A stretch of DNA of 40,328 bases from DAIRUQ01 sp036803245 (GCA_036803245.1 DAIRUQ010000018.1:1-40328); one strand, 5' to 3'; positions 31,852-40,011 are shown, numbered from the stretch's first letter. Numbers and translations: made by a program. The notes: generated by a model from the sequence alone, not told the origin.

Positions 31852-33204
31852 ATGGAACTGTATCATAACCTCGACACGATGCAGGCCCCAGCCGACACCT
31901 GTGTGACCATCGGCACCTTTGACGGCGTTCACCGGGGACACCAATCGCTGGTGGCCCGTCTGGTAAGCCACGCCCAGGCCTCGGGGCGACTGTCGGCGGT
32001 GCTGACCTTTGACCCGCATCCTCGCGCGGTGCTCTATCCCGATGACAGCCCCGGATACCTTTCCACGCTGCAGGAGCGGATCGATCTGCTCCGAGACCTG
32101 GGGCCCGACATGGTCATCGTGGCTCCCTTTGACCAACAGCTGGCCAGCATGCCCGCCGACGCATTCGTCCGGCTCTTGCGCCAGCGGCTGCGCATGGTCG
32201 AGCTCTGGGTGGGAGCCGGCTTTTCGCTGGGCCGCGGCCGCGAGGGGAACCCAGCCCGATTGACCCAGCTGGGCCGAGAGCTGGGCTTTGCGATGCAGAG
32301 CATCAGCCCTACCTATGACAACGGAGCCCCCATCTCCAGCACCCGCATTAGGCAGCTGATCCGCCGGGGTGACGTCGCCGCTGCCAACCAGCTACTCGGG
32401 CGCTGCTACCGGCTCTCGGGCCAGGTCATTTCAGGCGACCAAAGGGGTCGCAAGCTCGGGTTTCCTACGGCCAACTTAAGGCCCGATCCCATGCGCGTGC
32501 TGCCCGCCGACGGCGTCTATGTGGCCTGGGCGGCCTGGGGAGGAAGCTGTCGCGCGTCGGTGCTCAATATCGGCCATCGACCCAGCTTTGAGGGGCAAGA
32601 GTATTTGCTCGAGGTCCACGTTCTTGACTATGAGGGGAGCCTCTACGGCAAGGAACTTGAGCTGCACCTGGTCCAGCATCTCCGCCCCGAAATGCGCTTT
32701 GCCGATGTAAGCGCGCTCATCGCGCAGATCGCCCAAGACGTAGAGAGCACCCGTAGGCTGCTGCAGGGCGTCGCCGCCCCTCGTGCCAGCCAACACCAGA
32801 CCGAAGGCGTCACCGAGCTGGAACACACCGCCGATCTGAGGCTGCGGGTGCAGGCCGGCAGCATGCCAGAGCTCTTACAAAAGGCGGCTACGGGCATGTT
32901 TGCGCTGATGGAGACAGCCCAAGCCGGCACCCGGGGCTGTGCCACGCGGACGGTGCATCTCCATGCCGCTGACCGCGAGGCCTTACTGGTGGATTGGCTC
33001 AACGAGCTGCTCTACCTTTCCGCCAAGCATCATGAGCACTATACCGACCTAACGCTCACGGCCGACGCCACCTCGCTTACCGCCACGTTGCGTGGCTATG
33101 TCGGTTGGGTTCCGCAACGCGAGATCAAAGCAGCGACCTTTCACGGGCTAGCGGTGGAGCAGCATGGCTCAGATTGGGAGGCGAGCATCACCTTTGATGT
33201 GTAG
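31852..33204 (+). CDS. ribF: RibF-archease fusion: FMN/FAD synthetase joined to an RtcB activator
   Basis: The single 450-residue frame contains two whole proteins. Residues 1-310 are RibF. The FAD synthetase half has TIGTFDGVHRGHQSL (19-33) and ISSTRIRQLIRRGD. The riboflavin kinase half has GDQRGRKLGFPTANL and PADGVYV. Residues about 318-450 are archease: VTELEHTADLRLRVQAGSMPELLQKAATGMFALM, then DREALLVDWLNELLYLSAKH and EIKAATFHGLAV, ending in SITFDV. RibF makes FMN and FAD; archease speeds guanylylation of the RNA ligase RtcB. There is no stop and no in-frame ATG, GTG or TTG near the junction (around base 32800), so a separate archease cannot start there. ATG 31852 is preferred to the in-frame 31780, which overlaps truB. 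rtcB follows directly. Confidence 0.93.
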   Translation: MELYHNLDTMQAPADTCVTIGTFDGVHRGHQSLVARLVSHAQASGRLSAVLTFDPHPRAVLYPDDSPGYLSTLQERIDLLRDLGPDMVIVAPFDQQLASMPADAFVRLLRQRLRMVELWVGAGFSLGRGREGNPARLTQLGRELGFAMQSISPTYDNGAPISSTRIRQLIRRGDVAAANQLLGRCYRLSGQVISGDQRGRKLGFPTANLRPDPMRVLPADGVYVAWAAWGGSCRASVLNIGHRPSFEGQEYLLEVHVLDYEGSLYGKELELHLVQHLRPEMRFADVSALIAQIAQDVESTRRLLQGVAAPRASQHQTEGVTELEHTADLRLRVQAGSMPELLQKAATGMFALMETAQAGTRGCATRTVHLHAADREALLVDWLNELLYLSAKHHEHYTDLTLTADATSLTATLRGYVGWVPQREIKAATFHGLAVEQHGSDWEASITFDV

Positions 33205-33245
33205 GCGATAGCATGAACGAACGATAGTCTGGGGAGGCAAGTAAC

Positions 33246-34697
33246 ATGGTCACTAGAAGCGATCTCGTGCGCAGAGACCGTTGGACCCACGACCTGCCCA
33301 CATCGTTGCGGCCAGACATGCGGGTGCCCGGACGGCTCTATGCCAACGAAAGCATCCTGGCCGATGCCCTCGAGGACCGATCGATCGATCAGCTCCAGAA
33401 CACCACCACCCTGCCGGGCATCGTTGGCCATGCCCTGGCCATGCCCGATATGCACCAGGGGTATGGGTTTCCCATTGGCGGAGTGGCAGCCACCGCAACG
33501 CCCGACGGTGTCATCTCTCCTGGCGGCGTGGGCTATGACATCAACTGCGGGGTACGTGTTCTGGCGACGCGTCTCGATGCAGATGCCATCCGTCCTCGGA
33601 TGGACGCACTGCTGACGGCGCTCTTCCAGGCCGTACCCTCAGGGGTAGGCTCATCTCGCGATCGGGCGCTCTCCGCCCGGGAGCTGGATCGCGTGCTCAA
33701 GCAAGGCTCGCGGTGGGCCCTTTCCCGCGGATGGGGTCGCCCCGAGGACCTAGAGCACACCGAGGATCACGGTGAAATGCCTCAGGCTGACCCCGCCGCC
33801 CTCAGCGCACGCGCCAAGGAGCGGGGACTGGACCAGGTCGGCACTTTGGGATCGGGCAACCACTTTCTCGAAGTCGACGCCATCACCGAGATCTTTGACG
33901 AGGACGCCGCCGCGGCCTTGGGGCTGGTCAAGGGGTGCGTGGCCGTTTGGATCCACTGCGGCTCGCGCGGTCTCGGCCACCAGGTGTGCACCGATGCCGT
34001 GCGGAGCATGCAGCAGGCGGTCTCTCGCTATCGCATCGATCTGCCCGACCGCGAGCTGGCCTGCGCCCCCCTCAGCTCGCCCGAAGGGCGCCAGTACCTG
34101 GCGGCCATGGCGTGCGCCGCCAACTATGCCTGGGCTAACCGCCAGGCCATCACCCACCGGGTGCGCGAGGCCTTCTCCCAGGTGCTGGGGAGCGACCTGG
34201 AAAAGGACGACCTGCGGCTGGTCTATGACGTCTGCCACAACATCGCCAAGATTGAGACCCACCAGGTGGATGGCCGCCGGCGGGAGCTATGCGTCCATCG
34301 CAAAGGCGCCACCCGCGCCTTTGGGCCGGGCCTGCCAGAGGTGCCAACGCCCCTCAGAGACCTAGGCCAGCCCGTGCTGGTTCCGGGTAGCATGGGCACT
34401 TGCTCCTATATCATGCTGGGCACCACCCGCGCCATGTTAGAGTCCTTTGGCTCATGCTGCCACGGTGCCGGCCGCGTCAAGAGCCGTACGCAATCTCGCC
34501 GCGACGTACATGGTGAGCAAGTCCGGCGAGACCTACAAGAGCGCGGAATCTCGGTGCGCACCGACAGCCTGCGCGGCCTGGCCGAAGAGGCTCCCGAGGC
34601 CTACAAGATGGTTGACGACGTCGTCACCGTGGTGGAAGGCGTCGGCCTGGCCCGCAAGGTAGCTCGAACCGTACCCATCGGAGTGATCAAGGGGTAG
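33246..34697 (+). CDS. rtcB: RNA-splicing/repair ligase RtcB
   Basis: RtcB joins RNA 2',3'-cyclic phosphate (or 3'-phosphate) ends to 5'-hydroxyl ends, using GTP and Mn2+. The 483-residue protein has MPDMHQGYGFPIGGVAAT. Metal ligands include Asp98 and Cys101 (GYDINCGVR), His206 (GSGNHFLEV), His237 (WIHCGSRGLGHQ) and His331 (YDVCHNIAK). His406 in CCHGAGR is the residue that takes GMP. Length and spacing match the family. A GGGGAGG site lies nine bases before the ATG. The adjacent upstream gene carries the archease domain, its known activator, so the pair is a functional unit. Confidence 0.97.
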   Translation: MVTRSDLVRRDRWTHDLPTSLRPDMRVPGRLYANESILADALEDRSIDQLQNTTTLPGIVGHALAMPDMHQGYGFPIGGVAATATPDGVISPGGVGYDINCGVRVLATRLDADAIRPRMDALLTALFQAVPSGVGSSRDRALSARELDRVLKQGSRWALSRGWGRPEDLEHTEDHGEMPQADPAALSARAKERGLDQVGTLGSGNHFLEVDAITEIFDEDAAAALGLVKGCVAVWIHCGSRGLGHQVCTDAVRSMQQAVSRYRIDLPDRELACAPLSSPEGRQYLAAMACAANYAWANRQAITHRVREAFSQVLGSDLEKDDLRLVYDVCHNIAKIETHQVDGRRRELCVHRKGATRAFGPGLPEVPTPLRDLGQPVLVPGSMGTCSYIMLGTTRAMLESFGSCCHGAGRVKSRTQSRRDVHGEQVRRDLQERGISVRTDSLRGLAEEAPEAYKMVDDVVTVVEGVGLARKVARTVPIGVIKG

Positions 34698-34711
34698 CCG
34701 CAGGCCATTCC

Positions 34712-34740
34712 TTGGAGACCACGCCGGCTCACCGTATAAT
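34712..34740 (+). promoter_or_regulatory. promoter of the small membrane protein gene
   Basis: TTGGAG (34712-34717) and TATAAT (34735-34740) with 17-bp spacing. The ATG at 34747 that happens to lie near the predicted transcript start opens a frame without protein character; the gene begins at 34785. Confidence 0.7.
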
Positions 34741-34784
34741 CGCGCTATGCACCCGTGGACTAGCGCCGCGAACACGAGGAGAAC

Positions 34785-34976
34785 ATGGCCAGAAGCAAAA
34801 AGGCGCGCTCGGCGGCCGCGAGGCGAGCCCGTAGCCAACGCCCCCAAGAAACCAAGGACCGCACCGTCGACTTTGCCAGCGAGTACCGCTATGTGCTTCA
34901 AGACCTCAAGCACGTGGGCATCCTGGCCGCGGCCATGTTCGCCGTCCTGGCGACACTAGCCCTGGTGTTGCCCTAG
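34785..34976 (+). CDS. small single-span membrane protein, unknown function
   Basis: The 63-residue protein has a very basic N-terminus (MARSKKARSAAARRARSQRPQ), a middle polar segment (TVDFASEYRYVLQDLKHVG) and one C-terminal membrane helix (ILAAAMFAVLATLALVLP). Its start has a GAGGAG site seven bases upstream. Basic-N, tail-anchored small proteins of this sort are frequent next to housekeeping genes in Chloroflexota, but I know no function. It is between rtcB and the ComF-like gene, 9 bp from the latter, and has its own promoter. Confidence 0.8.
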   Translation: MARSKKARSAAARRARSQRPQETKDRTVDFASEYRYVLQDLKHVGILAAAMFAVLATLALVLP

Positions 34977-34985
34977 GGGCCATAG

Positions 34986-35738
34986 GTGGCTCAGCAGCCC
35001 GCGCGGCACGGCTTGCTAGCGTTGGCCAGTCAGCGCTTGCTTAGGCCGGCCCTGGATCTCGTGTTCCCTCCGCACTGCGTTGCGTGCGGGGCGATCGGCT
35101 CTTGGTTCTGCCGCGACTGCCACGACCAGATAGAGGTCCAGGCCCCACCGCTCTGTCAGCGCTGCGGACGACCGATCGGGCGGGGGGCGCTATGCGCTCG
35201 CTGCCGTCACCATCCTCCGCCGGTCGATAGCCTACGCAGCGTGGCTCCTCACAAGTACCCGCTGAGCAAGGCCATTCACGCCCTCAAGTACGAAGGAGTG
35301 CGTGTGCTGGCCGCGCCTCTGGGGGCCTTGATGGCAGCCTATGCCATGGACCTGCGACTGGACGTCGACCTGCTCGTGCCGGTGCCGCTCCATCGTGCCA
35401 GGGAGCGAGAGCGCGGGTACAACCAATCGCGCCTATTGGCGTGTGAGATGTCGTCGCGGCTAGGTTGGCCCGTTGTCGAGGCCGTCAGCCGTCTGCGAGA
35501 CACGCCCGCCCAAGTTGGGCTGAGCCGCGCTGAGCGGCTAGCGAACGTTCGCGGCGCCTTTGCCGTCACTGACGCCGCTGTGACTGGGCAACGCGTGCTG
35601 ATGATCGACGACGTGTGCACAACGGGAGCCACATTGGGTGCCTGCGCCGAGAGCCTGCGCCGCGCTGGCGCTCGCACCGTTGCCGCTTTGACCCTTGCTC
35701 GCGCGACCGATCTGCCTGCCAGCCGCAAACAACCGTAA
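34986..35738 (+). CDS. comF: ComF-family phosphoribosyltransferase-like protein
   Basis: The 250-residue protein has an N-terminal double zinc ribbon (CVACG...CRDCH and CQRCG...CARC, residues about 35-75). A phosphoribosyltransferase domain follows, with SKAIHALKYEGVR, VPVPLHRARERERGYNQSRLLA and the PRPP loop VLMIDDVCTTGATLGA. ComF helps DNA uptake during competence in Bacillus and Haemophilus; in others (GntX) the role is less clear. The start is GTG 34986, immediately after the small membrane protein gene. The rdgB start is 16 bp downstream. Confidence 0.93.
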   Translation: MAQQPARHGLLALASQRLLRPALDLVFPPHCVACGAIGSWFCRDCHDQIEVQAPPLCQRCGRPIGRGALCARCRHHPPPVDSLRSVAPHKYPLSKAIHALKYEGVRVLAAPLGALMAAYAMDLRLDVDLLVPVPLHRARERERGYNQSRLLACEMSSRLGWPVVEAVSRLRDTPAQVGLSRAERLANVRGAFAVTDAAVTGQRVLMIDDVCTTGATLGACAESLRRAGARTVAALTLARATDLPASRKQP

Positions 35739-35754
35739 GCGAAGGAATAGTCCC

Positions 35755-36348
35755 ATGCGCCTGCTCATCGCCACGCACAACCACGGCAAGGTGCGCGAAT
35801 ACCGCCAGCTCCTATACGGGCTGCCTCACCAGCTGCTATCTCTGGATGATGTGGGCATCGTTGATGATGTGCCCGAGACGGGCCACACCTATGCCGAGAA
35901 CGCCCTGCTCAAGGCGCGTGCCTATGCGCAGCAGAGCGGCCTGCTGACCCTGGCCGACGACTCGGGTTTGGAGGTGGACGCCCTGAACGGCGCGCCAGGG
36001 GTGCGGTCAGCCCGCTACGCTGGCGATCATGCCAATGACGCGGGCCGAGTCCAGTATCTATTGCGGCGTTTGCGCGACGTGCCGCTAGCCGAACGCACCG
36101 CCCGCTTTCGCTGCGTGATCGCTTTGGTGTGGCCAGAGGGGCGCGAAGAGCTGATGGAGGGCACCTGCGAGGGGATCATCGTGGAGGAGCCGCGCGGCAG
36201 CCAAGGTTTCGGCTACGATCCGATCTTTCTGGTAGCCAGTGATTCCCGCACCATGGCAGAGCTCTCGGCCGACGAAAAGAACCGCATCAGCCACCGAGCA
36301 CATGCGGCGGCCAAGGCGCGGGCCTGTCTAGCAGAGCCGCGAGCCTGA
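35755..36348 (+). CDS. rdgB: XTP/dITP diphosphatase (RdgB/HAM1)
   Basis: RdgB removes non-canonical purine nucleotides (XTP, dITP) to protect DNA and RNA. The 197-residue protein starts MRLLIATHNHGKVREY and has GHTYAENALLKARAYAQQSGLLTLADDSGLEVDALNGAPGVRSARYAG. It continues with RGSQGFGYDPIFLV and ends MAELSADEKNRISHRAHAAAKA, the complete set of family motifs. ATG 35755 is chosen because the active-site region begins there; an in-frame codon at 35695 lies within the ComF-like gene. It ends the plus-strand block; a terminator hairpin follows. Confidence 0.96.
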   Translation: MRLLIATHNHGKVREYRQLLYGLPHQLLSLDDVGIVDDVPETGHTYAENALLKARAYAQQSGLLTLADDSGLEVDALNGAPGVRSARYAGDHANDAGRVQYLLRRLRDVPLAERTARFRCVIALVWPEGREELMEGTCEGIIVEEPRGSQGFGYDPIFLVASDSRTMAELSADEKNRISHRAHAAAKARACLAEPRA

Positions 36349-36374
36349 AGGCATACAGATCACGCAAAAGGAAA

Positions 36375-36399
36375 CGGGCGGGGATGAAACCCCCGCCCG
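36375..36399. terminator. hairpin between convergent genes
   Basis: A 9-bp GC-rich stem (36375-36383 with 36391-36399, 7-nt loop) lies between rdgB and the CBS-ACT gene. There is no T-run on the plus side; on the minus side the following bases are TTTCCTTTTGCG, moderately T-rich, so it best serves the CBS-ACT transcript. Confidence 0.65.
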
Positions 36400-36421
36400 C
36401 CGTCGCCTACCACAGCCGCTG

Positions 36422-37066
36422 CTAGGTGACGCGCAGATCGACCAACTCGGCCCCGACATGCTTGACGGCGTCGCGCATGGTCTCCTCGTCGATCCCCTGC
36501 ACCTTGAAGGCGATGGTTCGGTTGGAGAGGTCGTCCCCGAAAAACGTCCCCAGCGAGATGATGTTGGCGCCATTGTCGGCTAGCACCTGAGTCAGCTTGG
36601 CAAGGACGCCCTTGCCCTCGGGAACCTTGATGGTCACCCGCATCCCCATGGTGCGCGCGCCCAGCAGCTCCAAAAAGATCTTGAACAGATCGCTCTCGGT
36701 AATCATGCCCACCAGAGTCTCGCCGCGCATGACGGGCAGGCCGCTGATGTTGTTATCCACCATGATGCGCGCCGCCTCTTCCAGCGGGCAATCCTCGCTT
36801 ACGGTGACCACATCGCGGGTCATTAGCTCGCCCACCGTGATCTTGGACACGAGATAGTTCAGCTCATAAATGCTGAGGCTGGTGGCGGGCGACGGCGAAG
36901 CGTAGAGCAGGTCCTTTTCCAGCACGATGCCTACCAGCTTGCCTGCCTTGCTGAGCACGGGTAGACGTCTCACCTTGGCCTCTCGCATGGCGCGCAAGGC
37001 ATCGTGTAACGAAGTCTCTGGCGTCACTGTGACGGGATGGGCCGTCATGCGCTCACGGACCAACAT
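36422..37066 (-). CDS. CBS-pair and ACT-domain protein (AcuB-like)
   Basis: The 214-residue protein has two CBS motifs (about 7-60, MTAHPVTVTPETSLHDALRAMREAKVRRLPVL, and 81-135, MTRDVVTVSEDCPLEEAARIMVDNNISGLPVM). An ACT domain follows (about 142-214, MRVTIKVPEGKGVLAKLTQVLADNGANIISLGTF). CBS pairs bind adenosyl ligands and ACT domains bind amino acids, so it is probably a small-molecule sensor. AcuB of Bacillus, linked to acetoin use, has this arrangement, but no acu genes are here. The gene is alone on its transcript, with a promoter at 37154-37182. Confidence 0.88.
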   Translation of the reverse strand: MLVRERMTAHPVTVTPETSLHDALRAMREAKVRRLPVLSKAGKLVGIVLEKDLLYASPSPATSLSIYELNYLVSKITVGELMTRDVVTVSEDCPLEEAARIMVDNNISGLPVMRGETLVGMITESDLFKIFLELLGARTMGMRVTIKVPEGKGVLAKLTQVLADNGANIISLGTFFGDDLSNRTIAFKVQGIDEETMRDAVKHVGAELVDLRVT

Positions 37067-37153
37067 GGGTTCCTCCTACTCTCGGGCGAGGCGTGGTTGC
37101 CCGCGATCTCGGGTCGCTCTTCTCCAGCGATCAGCCGACATCCATCTGGCTGC

Positions 37154-37182
37154 ATTATAATCGGCAGCCATCCACCCGTCCA
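37154..37182 (-). promoter_or_regulatory. promoter of the CBS-ACT gene
   Basis: On the minus strand TGGACG (37182-37177) and TATAAT (37159-37154) are 17 bp apart, starting six bases after the end of era. The palindrome ATTATAAT makes a -10 match on both strands, but only the minus strand has a gene to serve. Confidence 0.6.
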
Positions 37183-37188
37183 GGAATC

Positions 37189-38166
37189 CTAGCTTTTCCC
37201 AGCGGCGGGGTCATAGCCCAACTGGCGCAAGAACCGCTCGTTTCGCCGCCAGTTCTTGCGCACTTTGACCCACAGCTCCAGGAAGACGTGCTGCCCAGTG
37301 AACCGCTCCAATTCGCGGCGAGCCTCGCTGCCGATGCGCTTGACCATTCGGCCCCCGCTCCCGATCACGATCCCCTTTTGCGAGTCCTTTTCCACATAGA
37401 TGGTGGCCGCGACGAACAGCTTGTCATCGGCCCGCCGCTTGTACTCGTCCACCACCACGGCGGTGGCGTGCGGCACCTCCTCATCCAGATGGCGCATGAG
37501 CTGCTCCCGCACAAGCTCTGCCGCAATGACCCGCTCCTTGATGTCCGAGATCTGGTTGGCGGGAAAGAAACGCGGCCCAAACGGCAGCGCCTCGATCACC
37601 GCACCGAGCAGTTCGTCGCAGCCGTCCCCCTCCAGTGCGCTGATGGAAAACGACTGGGCATAGCTGTGTTCAGCAACAAAGGGGGCCCAGTTGTCGTGCA
37701 GCTGCCCCCCTGTGACCAGATCGCGCTTGTTGATCACCAGCAAGACAGGGGCGCCCTGCGCGGCGTCCATCAGCTCGGCGACGCGCTCGTCGCCTTGGGT
37801 GGGAGGAAAAGCCCCATCCACCAGGAACAGGATCACATCGGCCTCAGAGAGAGAGTTCCTGGCGGTGGCCACCATCAGCTCGCCCAGCTTGTGGCGGGGA
37901 TCGTGAATGCCAGGCGTATCCACAAAGATCACCTGCGCGTCGTCGCGGGTGAGAATGCCCAACAGGCGACTCCGCGTAGTCTGCGGCTTGGGCGAGACGG
38001 GCGCCAGCTTGGTGCCCAGCCAGGTGTTCAGCAAGGTCGACTTGCCCACGTTGGGCTTGCCCACCAACGCCACAAAGCCGCTGCGATGATCCGACGGTAG
38101 ATCCTCGTTGAGCATCAGGTCCGCGGGATCAACCTCGGGGTTGAGAAGCGAAGAGAGATCATCCAT
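37189..38166 (-). CDS. era: GTPase Era
   Basis: Era is an essential GTPase in 16S rRNA 3'-end maturation and 30S assembly. The G motifs are GKPNVGKSTLLN, PKPQTTRSRLLG, DTPGIHDP, NKRDLV and SALEGDGCDELL. The C-terminal KH domain (about 215-300) has YVEKDSQKGIVIGSGGRMVKRIGSEARRELERFTGQHVFLELWVKVRKNWRRNE, the standard ending of Era. About 30 extra residues (MDDLSSLLNPEVDPADLML...) precede the G domain. Starts at ATG 38166 or TTG 38172 are both possible; the latter would overlap the preceding stop. The gene follows the transporter gene directly, so they share a transcript. Confidence 0.97.
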   Translation of the reverse strand: MDDLSSLLNPEVDPADLMLNEDLPSDHRSGFVALVGKPNVGKSTLLNTWLGTKLAPVSPKPQTTRSRLLGILTRDDAQVIFVDTPGIHDPRHKLGELMVATARNSLSEADVILFLVDGAFPPTQGDERVAELMDAAQGAPVLLVINKRDLVTGGQLHDNWAPFVAEHSYAQSFSISALEGDGCDELLGAVIEALPFGPRFFPANQISDIKERVIAAELVREQLMRHLDEEVPHATAVVVDEYKRRADDKLFVAATIYVEKDSQKGIVIGSGGRMVKRIGSEARRELERFTGQHVFLELWVKVRKNWRRNERFLRQLGYDPAAGKS

Positions 38167-38168
38167 GG

Positions 38169-38855
38169 TCAAGACCCCAGTCTAAACGGCGTGAACTTTG
38201 TGTCATAGTCGAAAAAGTCCTCGCCCTCGGCCCGCTTGATGCCGTTCACCACCCGATAGGTCAGCGGAGTAACGGCGATCTCTAGCAAGCACTTGAAGAT
38301 ATAGTTGGAGGCGATCACCGACCACAGGAGCGCCGCGGGCCACGCCCCCGCAAAGGCTACCAGCACAAAGAGCACCGTGTCCACCCCTTCGCCCACAATG
38401 GTGCTGGCGATGGTGCGCACCCACAGGAGGCGCCCCTCGGTGGCGATCTTGAGCTTGGCCATCAGCCAGGCGTTGGCAAAGCTGCCCACCCAGTAGGCCA
38501 CCAAGCTGCCCAACACGATGCGAGGCGTCGCGCCAAGGATGGCCTGATAGGCCGACTGGTGCTCCCAGCCCTCGGCCGAGGGCAACGCCCCCACCAAAGC
38601 CAAGGTGGCCGCCATCAGCGCAGTGGCGCCGAAGCCCATCCAGATCACCCGACGGGCTCTCTGAAAGCCGTACACCTCTGTCACCACATCGCCCAGGATG
38701 TAGGCCACGGGAAACAGCAGCGTGCCCCCGTCAAAGGAGAGCGGCCCGATGGCGACGAACTTGGTCGAGGCGATGTTGCTGATCATCAGAACGGCCACAA
38801 AGCCCACCGTGACCAGATCGAGGTAGCGGTAGCCCGCGCGATCCTTCGCGCTCAC
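38169..38855 (-). CDS. queuosine-precursor transporter (YhhQ/DUF165)
   Basis: The 228-residue membrane protein has about six hydrophobic segments and the family motifs SNIASTKFVAIGPLSFDGGTLLFPVAYILGDVVTEVYGFQRARRVIWMGF. It also has LGSLVAYWVGSFANAWLMAKLK, RTIASTIVGEGVDTVLFVLVAF and SNYIFKCLLEIAVTPLTYRVV. YhhQ takes up preQ0, preQ1 or queuine-type precursors, which Tgt (20606-21808 in this window) then inserts into tRNA. The start is GTG 38855, overlapping the ttuA stop as GTGA; this is preferred to a longer frame inside ttuA. No queC-F biosynthesis genes are in the window, consistent with salvage but not proof of it. Confidence 0.92.
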   Translation of the reverse strand: MSAKDRAGYRYLDLVTVGFVAVLMISNIASTKFVAIGPLSFDGGTLLFPVAYILGDVVTEVYGFQRARRVIWMGFGATALMAATLALVGALPSAEGWEHQSAYQAILGATPRIVLGSLVAYWVGSFANAWLMAKLKIATEGRLLWVRTIASTIVGEGVDTVLFVLVAFAGAWPAALLWSVIASNYIFKCLLEIAVTPLTYRVVNGIKRAEGEDFFDYDTKFTPFRLGS

Positions 38856-39778
38856 TCGGCCATCTCCCACAACCTGCAAAAGGCGCACAGGTCTCCCGCT
38901 GTCGTCGGCTGCCCGCACCGAGCGCAGGTTTCGGGAGGAATGTCGGCCGCTCCATCGCTGGCAATCAGGCCGTTTTCTCGCGCCCGCAAAAACCCCAGGT
39001 AGAACTGGTGCTTGCTCCCTGGCGACTGGCTCTCGATCTGGTTGAGGATGCCCTTGGCATGGATCGAGCTAGCACCTTGGGCATAGGGGCATTCCTGCAT
39101 CACATAGTCGATCTGCCGCACCAGCGCATAGGCGGCCATCTCACGCTCATAGAGCAAGACTAGCGGCTTGACCTTGCGCGCCAGCCGAGGATGGATGGCG
39201 GGCAGCAACGGCGCTTGCCGAGATAGGTAGCGTCCCTCCCAATGGAGCGTGTTCATCAGCAGGACGGCGGCCTCGTCATCGAGGTTGTGCCCCGTAGCGA
39301 TGGCCGCAAAGCCGCCCTCGTAGGCCATACGATTCATGATGTGCCGCTTGACCAGGCCACATACGGAGCAGGTACGTCCGCCCCGTCGCCGACGGGCTGC
39401 CTCGATGACGCTCTTGCCATAGGCCGCCTGCACGTTCAGGACGTGCAGGGTGAGACCGCGCTCATCGGCGAACCGCTGGGCCGCCTCCTGCGAGACGTCC
39501 GAATAGCCCTCGTGATCGATACCCAAGTGGATATAGAGGCCCTCGCTCGCATAGTCGAGCTGCTGCAGGATATCCCACAGCGCTAGGCTGTCCTTGCCCC
39601 CCGAGACCGCCACCAGAATCCGCTCATCTCGGGTGAACAACCCATAGCGATCGATGGCTTTTTGCGTCATCTTGGCGGCCCAAGCCACCAGATGCTCGCC
39701 ACACAGCTTGAGGCGGTGCTGCGGCATGTTGATGACCGCCTCTGCCCCGCACTGGGTGCATCGCATCACGTGGGTCAT
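38852..39778 (-). CDS. ttuA: tRNA 2-thiouridine synthase of the TtuA/Ncs6 family
   Basis: TtuA adds sulfur to ribothymidine 54 of tRNA, raising its heat stability in Thermus. The protein of about 308 residues opens with a zinc site (MRCTQCGAEA...LCGEHL). The PP-loop ATPase motif is VAVSGGKDSLALWDIL. Likely Fe-S or catalytic cysteines lie in TCSVCGLVKR and in QECPYA, with GHNLDDEAAVLLMN between. It closes with a second zinc site (CARCGQPT...CAFC). ATG 39778 has a GGGGGA site; GTG 39793, abutting the ttuB stop, is an alternative. The sulfur carrier gene ttuB is directly upstream, which favours TtuA over the related TtcA. Confidence 0.88.
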   Translation of the reverse strand: MTHVMRCTQCGAEAVINMPQHRLKLCGEHLVAWAAKMTQKAIDRYGLFTRDERILVAVSGGKDSLALWDILQQLDYASEGLYIHLGIDHEGYSDVSQEAAQRFADERGLTLHVLNVQAAYGKSVIEAARRRRGGRTCSVCGLVKRHIMNRMAYEGGFAAIATGHNLDDEAAVLLMNTLHWEGRYLSRQAPLLPAIHPRLARKVKPLVLLYEREMAAYALVRQIDYVMQECPYAQGASSIHAKGILNQIESQSPGSKHQFYLGFLRARENGLIASDGAADIPPETCARCGQPTTAGDLCAFCRLWEMAE

Positions 39779-39793
39779 CGGATCCCCCGCCAC

Positions 39794-39991
39794 CTAGCCA
39801 CCCGAGATCACATTGACCAGACGGATCTCGTCCTCGGGTTGGATGAGCGTCTCCTCGTTGATCAGCCGCTTGTCACGCACCGCCAGCACCGTCTGAGGAT
39901 CCAGCTCGAGCTTGAGGATGGCGTCGCGCACCGTCATGCCGCTACGGACGCGCCAGCTCTGATCGTGGTACAGGATGGTAGCTTCCGCCAT
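39794..39991 (-). CDS. ttuB: ubiquitin-like sulfur carrier (ThiS/MoaD type), TtuB
   Basis: The 65-residue protein has a beta-grasp fold pattern (ATILYHDQSWRVRSGMTVRDAILKLELDPQTVLAVRDKRLINEETLIQPEDEIRLVNVISGG) and ends in the Gly-Gly tail needed for adenylation and thiocarboxylation. ThiS and MoaD share this size and end, but its place next to the TtuA gene makes the TtuB role the best call. The activating enzyme (TtuC/MoeB-like) is not in the window. The stop sits next to the ttuA start, so the genes are co-translated. Confidence 0.9.
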   Translation of the reverse strand: MAEATILYHDQSWRVRSGMTVRDAILKLELDPQTVLAVRDKRLINEETLIQPEDEIRLVNVISGG

Positions 39992-40011
39992 TGATCGTCC
40001 TCCAGCAGACG

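Noticed and set aside
34747..34959. Frame starting at an ATG right after a promoter, as a third leaderless gene
   Set aside because: The protein is Trp/Arg/Pro-rich without recognisable pattern, and it overlaps the better gene at 34785 that has a ribosome binding site and a clear membrane helix.
37093..38100. Long plus-strand open frame (335 codons) opposite era
   Set aside because: The minus strand holds every Era motif; the antisense reading is a His/Gln/Asp-rich shadow.
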